NCBI RefSeq assembly: GCF_027533645.1
Contig: NZ_JAQAGY010000029.1
Span: 27,167 to 91,166, forward strand
DNA: 64,000 nt
Origin: Paenibacillus caseinilyticus
GTDB lineage: Bacteria > Bacillota > Bacilli > Paenibacillales > NBRC-103111
Reading direction: 5' to 3'
In this document: piece by piece, positions 59,089-64,000 of the stretch
How the letters are laid out: each line of letters begins with the position of its first letter
How positions within the stretch are numbered: position 1 is the first letter of the stretch
The notes under the pieces: generated by a model
Told to the model about the DNA's origin: nothing
Databases searched by the model: none
The model's input: only the letters and a program-made list of their open reading frames with translations
Position numbers and translations under genes: made by a program

Positions 59089-61356
59089 TTATTGCGGCTC
59101 AGATACGCCGTATATCCGGATTTCTACAACCTCGGCGCCTCGGCTTCCGTTCGTCCGCTCGGCGACCAGTCGGATGCGTTCGGCGGCAATCGGACGCTCG
59201 AGAAGGTGTACCCTCCTCCGTTTGCGGTTGTCTTTCTCGCGGTGAAGCACCTCCCAGGAGCCGCTGCTGAAGGCCTCGATGCGGTAATCGCGCACTAGCT
59301 CCGGGATGACCTCGAACGGCGTCCGGTGGTGATGCAGATTGATGAGGTCTTCATTCACGTCGTCATTGAAGACAAGCTGCACTTCGATTACCTGGACAGC
59401 CTCCGGCCAGGCCAGTTCGAGTACGGCTTCTCCTGCTGTATCCAACGGCTCCGATACCCAGAGGTGCGGCTGCCCGTATGGACGGAGGTAGCCGTTCACC
59501 GCCTGCTCCGGGGTGAAGGCGGCTGTCTCGGGATGAGCCCGGAAGCAGAAGGGCCTGCGGGCCCCGAGCTCCCGCATCGTCCATTCGACGACGGGCTGGT
59601 CGCTGCGGTAATTCTCCGGATTCTGGGCGGAGACGGGCGCGGCGCTGCGATGGAAGGCGATCACACCCGTCTGCGGCTCCCCGGCTAAGTATAGTGAGAC
59701 ATGAGGGTTCGCCTTCACGATGACAAAAGCGTTCTGGGCTTCCCCCGGCGACCACTCCAGCGCCACCCGGATCCACTGGCGCTCACCCGCCGCAACCTTC
59801 GCGGAGCCCCGGACTTCCAGTGTATGGGGCACGAAGTTCTCCGGCCGGCCGGTACTCCAGACCTCGGCCTCTAGGACCGTGTCCTCCGCTGCGTCGGCCA
59901 GCAGCTCGAGCTCCGTCAGCCGGGGCGAGACCGGCAGCAGCAGACCCGCGTCCGTCTTCAGCGGGTACCGCTCCGTCGGCGTCTCCAGAGCAAGGCTCCG
60001 CAGGTGGCCGGAGGCGCTGACCGCCGCGCGGTGGGCGAGGTCCGCCCGGTCGTCGCTGCGCAGCCCGATGACCGAAGCGTCCTGCCGCAGCAGCGTCTGC
60101 TGCAGCGCGGCGAGGTGCTCCTCGTAGACGCCGCGGGGCGTCGTCCCGTGCTGAACCGCCAGCGCCGCGCCCGTTCCGGCCGCTTCGCCGATCACGGCGC
60201 ACGTTGCCATGACGCGCGTCGTGCCGAACGCGACGTGCGAAGCGCTGATGTTGCGCCCGGCGAAGAGGAGGTTGCTCACGTTCGCCGAGTACAGGGAGCG
60301 GAATGGGATGTGGTAGATTCCATCCGTGTAGAGATGCTTCGATCCGCTCTCCTGGGCGTACATGCCCTGCGGGGGATGCAGGTCGATCGACCAGCCGCCG
60401 AAGGCGACACGGTCCTCGAATTCACGCTGGGCCAGGATGTCGTTCTGGTTCAGGACATAATCCCCGACGAACCGGCGGTATTCCCTTTTGCCTGGCAGGG
60501 ATCCTACCCATTCGAGCGTCATATTCTCCGCTTCGAACTGTCCGGAGTTTTTGATGTAATCCCAGATGCCGTAGATGACCGACCAGAGCTCGTCACGGAT
60601 CCGCTCGTTCTCGTGGACGGTATCGAGTTCGCCGCCCCATTCGATCCACCAGTAGTGGCAGCCTGAATCTCCGCTGCGGATGACCCGGCGGATCGGGATC
60701 GAAGTCTGGGTAATGTCTTTGGCGAAGCTTGGCGGCACATACTTCACAGGCTGGCCCGCATCCTTGCTGTAGAAGAGAATGGTGCTGCCGAGCGTGATCT
60801 CATCAGGGATTTCGGGCGCCCATTCCTCATTGTACTCGTGCCTTGCTTCCCGGCCCAGCCGGTACTTCGCACCCGCCAGGAAGCCTACGAGCCCGTCGCC
60901 CGTGCAGTCTAGGAACATGGCGCTCTCGAAGCGCAGACGCCGCTCGGAGCCCATCATCCAGCCCGTCACGGAGAGAATCCGGCGGTCCTCCTCGGAGCCC
61001 TCCGCTTCCACTTCGTGCACGTCGGTATTCAGGAACAGCCGGATGTTGTTCTCGGCTCTTACCGCTTCGAGCAGGACGAGGTCCCAGAAGTAAGGGTTCC
61101 CTTCGGGATTACGGTATTGATTTTCCACGAACAGCTCGCCCATAATGCCGGTTTCCCGGGCATACCTGTGGGTGCCGTGTCCTGTGGCGCCGCATACCCA
61201 CACCCGTACCTCGCTGCTCGAGTTCCCCCCGAGTACGGGCCGGTTTTGGACCAGGGCTACGGTTCTACCCAGCCGTGCAGCCGCGATGGCCGCATTGATA
61301 CCGGCGAGTCCGCCGCCGATAACGGCGATATCAGTCTGAACGGTTTCGTGTTTCAT
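59089..61356 (-). CDS. FAD-dependent oxidoreductase (FAD_oxidored family) with C-terminal beta domains
   Basis: The product has 755 residues; ATG 61356 (MKHETVQTDIAVIGG) follows GAGGTGATCCC. The dinucleotide-binding motif is IGGGLAGINAAIAAARLG. The family signature RPVLGGNSSSEVRVWVCGA lies near residue 45, and FAGRNISASHVAFGTTRVM near 385 completes the FAD site. A C-terminal half of about 300 residues is beta-rich and discoidin-like, probably sugar-binding. No signal peptide. Members are often found in carbohydrate clusters and may oxidise sugar derivatives. The divergent AraC gene is its likely, now broken, regulator. Confidence 0.88.
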   Translation of the reverse strand: MKHETVQTDIAVIGGGLAGINAAIAAARLGRTVALVQNRPVLGGNSSSEVRVWVCGATGHGTHRYARETGIMGELFVENQYRNPEGNPYFWDLVLLEAVRAENNIRLFLNTDVHEVEAEGSEEDRRILSVTGWMMGSERRLRFESAMFLDCTGDGLVGFLAGAKYRLGREARHEYNEEWAPEIPDEITLGSTILFYSKDAGQPVKYVPPSFAKDITQTSIPIRRVIRSGDSGCHYWWIEWGGELDTVHENERIRDELWSVIYGIWDYIKNSGQFEAENMTLEWVGSLPGKREYRRFVGDYVLNQNDILAQREFEDRVAFGGWSIDLHPPQGMYAQESGSKHLYTDGIYHIPFRSLYSANVSNLLFAGRNISASHVAFGTTRVMATCAVIGEAAGTGAALAVQHGTTPRGVYEEHLAALQQTLLRQDASVIGLRSDDRADLAHRAAVSASGHLRSLALETPTERYPLKTDAGLLLPVSPRLTELELLADAAEDTVLEAEVWSTGRPENFVPHTLEVRGSAKVAAGERQWIRVALEWSPGEAQNAFVIVKANPHVSLYLAGEPQTGVIAFHRSAAPVSAQNPENYRSDQPVVEWTMRELGARRPFCFRAHPETAAFTPEQAVNGYLRPYGQPHLWVSEPLDTAGEAVLELAWPEAVQVIEVQLVFNDDVNEDLINLHHHRTPFEVIPELVRDYRIEAFSSGSWEVLHREKDNRKRRRVHLLERPIAAERIRLVAERTNGSRGAEVVEIRIYGVSEPQ

Positions 61357-61543
61357 GGGATCACCTCGTGATTTTATACGGAATTTCAATCCTGGCTTTC
61401 GTACGGGTTGAGCTTCCGGTGGAGTGTGTTTTTGGTATAATTCTTTTTAGCGATGGCTTCATTGTAAAAGAATTCAAAGTCATTGAACATGCACCGAATT
61501 GTAAGCTGCATATACAAAATTTCAATATTGAGGAGGTTTCCGT

Positions 61544-62373
61544 ATGCCGGACTGGAGGTGGATGCCTGACGTATTGAACCATGTGTATTGGGAGCGCATC
61601 CGGGCTTTTCAGCTGCCGGAGGACACATATAGCGAGTGGGTTGCTTTTGCGGTGAAGCAGGGCAGGTTCTATTACGAGATCAGCGGCGGAGCGCAGGGAG
61701 AAGCAGGCTTCGGAGAGGTGGTGTTCTGCCCTCCGGGGCGGCAGTTTCATCGCCGGGTGATAGAGGAACTTTCGTTTCATTTCTTTACGTTTCACTGGAG
61801 AGCGGAGGGCAGAGGATTCGAAGAACCGGCCGGCAGGAGGGAGGACATGCCCTTATATCCACTAGGAGGGATTACTGTGTTGGATCACGCCAGACTGTCG
61901 TCGAATTACTTCTATATGGAGCAGCTGCCGCAAGCTTCGCCGGATCGCAGAAGGGCTCTTGGGGTACATGCCTTTCGGGATATATGGCACTTGGTCTGTC
62001 TGGAGCGCGAATTGGCGTCCGCCTCCGGTAAGGATGCGGAAGTCCATGATCCGCTCATGCGGAGCGCCGCTGTATGGATCCGTCAACATGCGTTTGGTCC
62101 TGTCGTCTTTCGGGATGTGGCTGCGCGGCTAGGGTTCACGCCCGTTCAGTTTACGAGGCGTTTCCAGGCGCTGATGGGCCAATCGCCGATGGATTGGATT
62201 ATCTGACCTCTGTCCGATTGCAGCGCGCCCGGACGCTTCTTCTCGAAACTTCTCTGACGCTCGACGAGATTGCAGACCGCTGCGGGTATGAGAACGGATT
62301 TTATCTCAGCCGGATCTTTTCACGCAAAATGCGGGTCCCTCCTTCCGTCTACCGGAAGATTCACCGAGTGTAA
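61544..62373 (+). pseudogene. AraC family regulator broken by a 5-bp duplication
   Basis: ATG 61544 (GAGGAGG upstream) opens a frame with a cupin-like half (FHRRVIEELSFHFFTFHWRA) and the first helix-turn-helix (VVFRDVAARLGFTPVQFTRR), which stops at 62206 after SPMDWII. The second half continues in another frame, YLTSVRLQRARTLLLETSLT then IADRCGYENGFYLSRIFSRK, to 62373. At 62191-62200 the base run GGATTGGATT is a tandem repeat; removing one GGATT restores MDYLTSV and a normal 274-residue protein. It is divergent from the FAD oxidoreductase. The first fragment keeps one DNA-binding motif only, so activity is doubtful. Confidence 0.88.
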
Positions 62374-62482
62374 TGGGAACTTCTTTGGAGTCTAACGAGA
62401 CGATGCTGCAACCCTTTGACGGATCGAGTCGTCTTGAATTGTACCTTGGGGTGGTGCGAGCCCCATAAGGAGGCCGAGGCTG

Positions 62483-62740
62483 ATGGGAGTTTGGATCGCG
62501 ATAGTCGTTGGTATTTTGATCACTGCTGCGGTGCGTGGCTCGAGGGACGACCGTCGGGGGCGTCGACGGCGTTCAAGCAACAGGCACTCCGTTTCGCAGG
62601 ATATGTATTACGGAGGTGGGGACAGCTATACTGGTAATGGTCACGGCAGCAGCGGATCGGACTATTGCTCACCGGGTGACAGCGGGGGCGGCAGTTCGGG
62701 AGACGACGGAGGAGGCTGCGGTGGAGGAGGCGGAGACTGA
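62483..62740 (+). CDS. Small membrane-anchored Gly-rich protein
   Basis: The 85-residue product starts at ATG 62483 with AAGGAGG upstream. One N-terminal helix (VWIAIVVGILITAAV) is followed by a basic stretch (RGSRDDRRGRRRRSSNRH), then a low-complexity tail of Gly, Ser and Asp ending GGGCGGGGGD. Not recognised. The next gene starts 1 bp after its stop, so the two are coupled. Confidence 0.7.
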   Translation: MGVWIAIVVGILITAAVRGSRDDRRGRRRRSSNRHSVSQDMYYGGGDSYTGNGHGSSGSDYCSPGDSGGGSSGDDGGGCGGGGGD

Positions 62741-62741
62741 T

Positions 62742-63410
62742 ATGGAAGAAAACAAGAAAGAGCGGATTATATGCCAGGCTGAAAAGCTCGTCCGTGAGCA
62801 GCTTGGAGGCGACAGCAGCGGGCACGATTGGTGGCACGTCTTCAGAGTAGCGCGTACGGCCAAAAGAATAGCGGCGGTCGAAGGAGCAGATGCTTATCTT
62901 TGCGAGCTTGCTGCGCTGCTTCATGATCTGGCCGATGAGAAGCTGGTCGAAGATAAAGAGGCTGGCCAACGCCGCATTGAAGTATGGCTGGAGGAGACAG
63001 GGGTGGAGGCGGAGCATACTGCCCATGTCATGGAGATTATCCGGACGGTGTCCTACAGCGGGGGACACGGTGCGCCTATGCGGACACTTGAAGGCCGTAT
63101 TGTGCAGGACGCCGATCGTTTGGACGCCTTGGGCGCGATTGGCATTGGCCGAACGTTTGCTTACGGAGGATGGAAAGGGCGTCTTATGCATGATCCCGAG
63201 CAGGCGCCGCGCGACGCGATGTCCCTAGAAGAGTACCGCGGCAGCGGCGGCACAGCCATTCATCACTTCTATGAAAAGCTGCTGAAACTAAAGGATTTAA
63301 TGAACACCGATACGGGGAAGGCATTGGCGGTGGAACGTCACCGGTATATGGAGGGCTTTCTGAAGCAGTTCTATAAAGAATGGGAGGGAGACAGTCCATT
63401 GCTTCGCTAG
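62742..63410 (+). CDS. HD-domain phosphohydrolase
   Basis: The product has 222 residues; ATG 62742 starts 1 bp after the upstream stop. The HD superfamily metal motif is complete: H in GHDWWHVFRVARTAKRIA, HD in LAALLHDLADEK, and the late D in VQDADRLDALGAIG. This matches YedJ/YpgQ-type hydrolases that act on nucleotides. It is translationally coupled to the Gly-rich membrane protein. Close to the rRNA operon but on its own transcript. Confidence 0.92.
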   Translation: MEENKKERIICQAEKLVREQLGGDSSGHDWWHVFRVARTAKRIAAVEGADAYLCELAALLHDLADEKLVEDKEAGQRRIEVWLEETGVEAEHTAHVMEIIRTVSYSGGHGAPMRTLEGRIVQDADRLDALGAIGIGRTFAYGGWKGRLMHDPEQAPRDAMSLEEYRGSGGTAIHHFYEKLLKLKDLMNTDTGKALAVERHRYMEGFLKQFYKEWEGDSPLLR

Positions 63411-63555
63411 CCACCAGCAAGACTCCGATCAGGTATTGGTTAATGGTTCTTCAGAAGGTGCAGGTGGACTGTCTTACCGTCCGAAGAACCTAGCGGACAG
63501 GGGAGATGTTTAATCTATATGGTGCAAAGAAAACGGAAGAGGCGAGACTTGCCTT
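63411..63555. other. Short gap between HD gene and rRNA promoters
   Basis: No gene or clear terminator was identified. The rRNA promoters follow. Confidence 0.4.
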
Positions 63556-63584
63556 GCAATGATCGGCTTGATATGGTACATTAC
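63556..63584 (+). promoter_or_regulatory. rRNA operon promoter 1
   Basis: TTGCAA, a 17-bp spacer and TACATT (63579-63584). It is the first of three promoters with the same -10 box in front of the rRNA leader. Confidence 0.75.
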
Positions 63585-63681
63585 ATATCCCGAAGCGAAC
63601 GGTGCTTTGGGAGGCGCAAAATAGTCTGGATCAGTATCTGAAGCTTGCGGTATTTACCCTGGCAATGGATAAAAGAAGGAC

Positions 63682-63710
63682 TTGCACAGCGTGTCCAAGT
63701 GTGATACATT
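63682..63710 (+). promoter_or_regulatory. rRNA operon promoter 2
   Basis: TTGCAC, a 17-bp spacer and TACATT (63705-63710), 126 bp after promoter 1. It is preceded by TCTGAAGCTTGCGG at 63637, which recurs before promoter 3. Confidence 0.78.
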
Positions 63711-63810
63711 ACAAACCCAGTGCTGATAAGGCCTGGACGAGTGAATGACAGCGAAGTATTTATTTCTGAAGCTTGCGGAATTATCCCAAGAGATGGAGAA
63801 AAAACAGACT

Positions 63811-63839
63811 TGTCAAACAAACTCGAATGTGCTACATTG
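63811..63839 (+). promoter_or_regulatory. rRNA operon promoter 3
   Basis: TTGTCA, a 17-bp spacer and TACATT (63834-63839), 129 bp after promoter 2. An A-run (AAAAAACAGAC) just upstream may act as an UP element. Its start site should give the leader that follows. Confidence 0.8.
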
Positions 63840-64000
63840 ATTCTCGCCGCTAAGAACCATGGCGAATGAAGTCGAAACGAATTGCCCTTTGAAAACTGAA
63901 CATCGAGTGAGTGTTAAATATAGAAGCTCAGTAATGAGTTTCTGCCATGCAGTTGCAATTGAGATGCCGGTTACGGCAGCGCAATTGTCAACCGTAATGA
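63840..64000 (+). ncRNA. rRNA operon leader (5' external transcribed spacer), 16S beyond the edge
   Basis: The segment contains CCCTTTGAAAACTGAAC, the conserved leader element near Bacilli rRNA genes, and ends with an imperfect hairpin (GTTGCAATTG with CAATTGTCAAC, 63949-63990) that is probably part of the processing stem around 16S. No 16S start is present, so the gene should begin within a few hundred bases past 64000. Confidence 0.75.

Noticed and set aside
1..64000. CRISPR arrays, prophage or integrated conjugative element
   Set aside because: No regularly spaced repeats, cas genes, integrase, terminase or conjugation genes were seen.

Overview
The window reads as chromosome of a high-GC, spore-forming Gram-positive of the Paenibacillus type (inference). 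The signs are proteins with S-layer homology (SLH) domains, CotF-like and YjcZ-like spore proteins, a split glycine decarboxylase, sugar importers of the Lpl/Ytc type with no ATPase of their own, large membrane-anchored AraC regulators, and AGGAGG ribosome binding sites throughout. Because the DNA is GC-rich, many long antisense reading frames occur; these were discarded.

Layout. 1-3.9 kb: the 3' part of a large SLH-anchored surface protein. 4.2-7.9 kb: the most unusual locus, a same-strand cluster of a MerR regulator, two aberrant tRNA-Cys genes, a protein of unknown family, an IscS/NifS-type cysteine desulfurase and an EamA-type exporter, all behind a MerR-style promoter with a perfect 22-bp dyad. 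7.9-15 kb: a VOC gene remnant, an arginine deiminase-like enzyme, an orphan Spo0B-type sensor kinase, rpoN, a gutted GABA-aminotransferase gene and an aldehyde dehydrogenase. 15-23 kb: a carbohydrate locus with a GH43 galactanase-like enzyme, an ABC importer and an AraC regulator. 23.6-28.2 kb: an envelope-stress-like group (membrane protein plus PspA, a PepSY-type protein, a small secreted protein, a two-component system) in which three promoters share one operator layout. 28.3-37.5 kb: a MITE-like element, a diguanylate cyclase, YihY, small proteins, a TetR regulator, an L,D-transpeptidase, CorA, UppP and a GH18/SLH protein. 37.8-46 kb: a 1368-residue protein with propeller-like, FN3, cohesin-like and dockerin-like parts, LacI and AraC regulators, a GH105 hydrolase and a formylglycine-generating-enzyme remnant. 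46-54.6 kb: YjcZ, CDGSH, DUF2278, a Fur-controlled FhuF-like protein, DUF2325 and DUF2500 proteins, and the glycine cleavage genes gcvT-gcvPA-gcvPB divergent from gcvH. 54.8-63.4 kb: CheW, a stalk-type protein with a 48-bp tandem duplication, a CotF-like coat protein, a second YjcZ, CheY, a macrodomain protein, an FAD oxidoreductase with a frameshifted divergent AraC gene, and an HD hydrolase. 63.5-64 kb: three tandem rRNA promoters and an rRNA leader; the 16S gene should begin just past the right edge.

How the parts may work together. The 4.2-7.9 kb cluster combines Cys-tRNA, sulfur mobilisation from cysteine and a transporter of a family with known cysteine exporters, under a regulator with cysteines placed for sensing. 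My reading is a dedicated, inducible cysteine/sulfur module that uses tRNA-Cys outside, or at the edge of, normal translation. That is inference. The tRNA anomalies (C33, a disturbed T stem, compensatory acceptor changes between the copies) are visible in the sequence. Elsewhere the window is dominated by polysaccharide use (GH43, GH105, GH18), envelope maintenance and C1 metabolism, with several genes reduced to internally deleted remnants.
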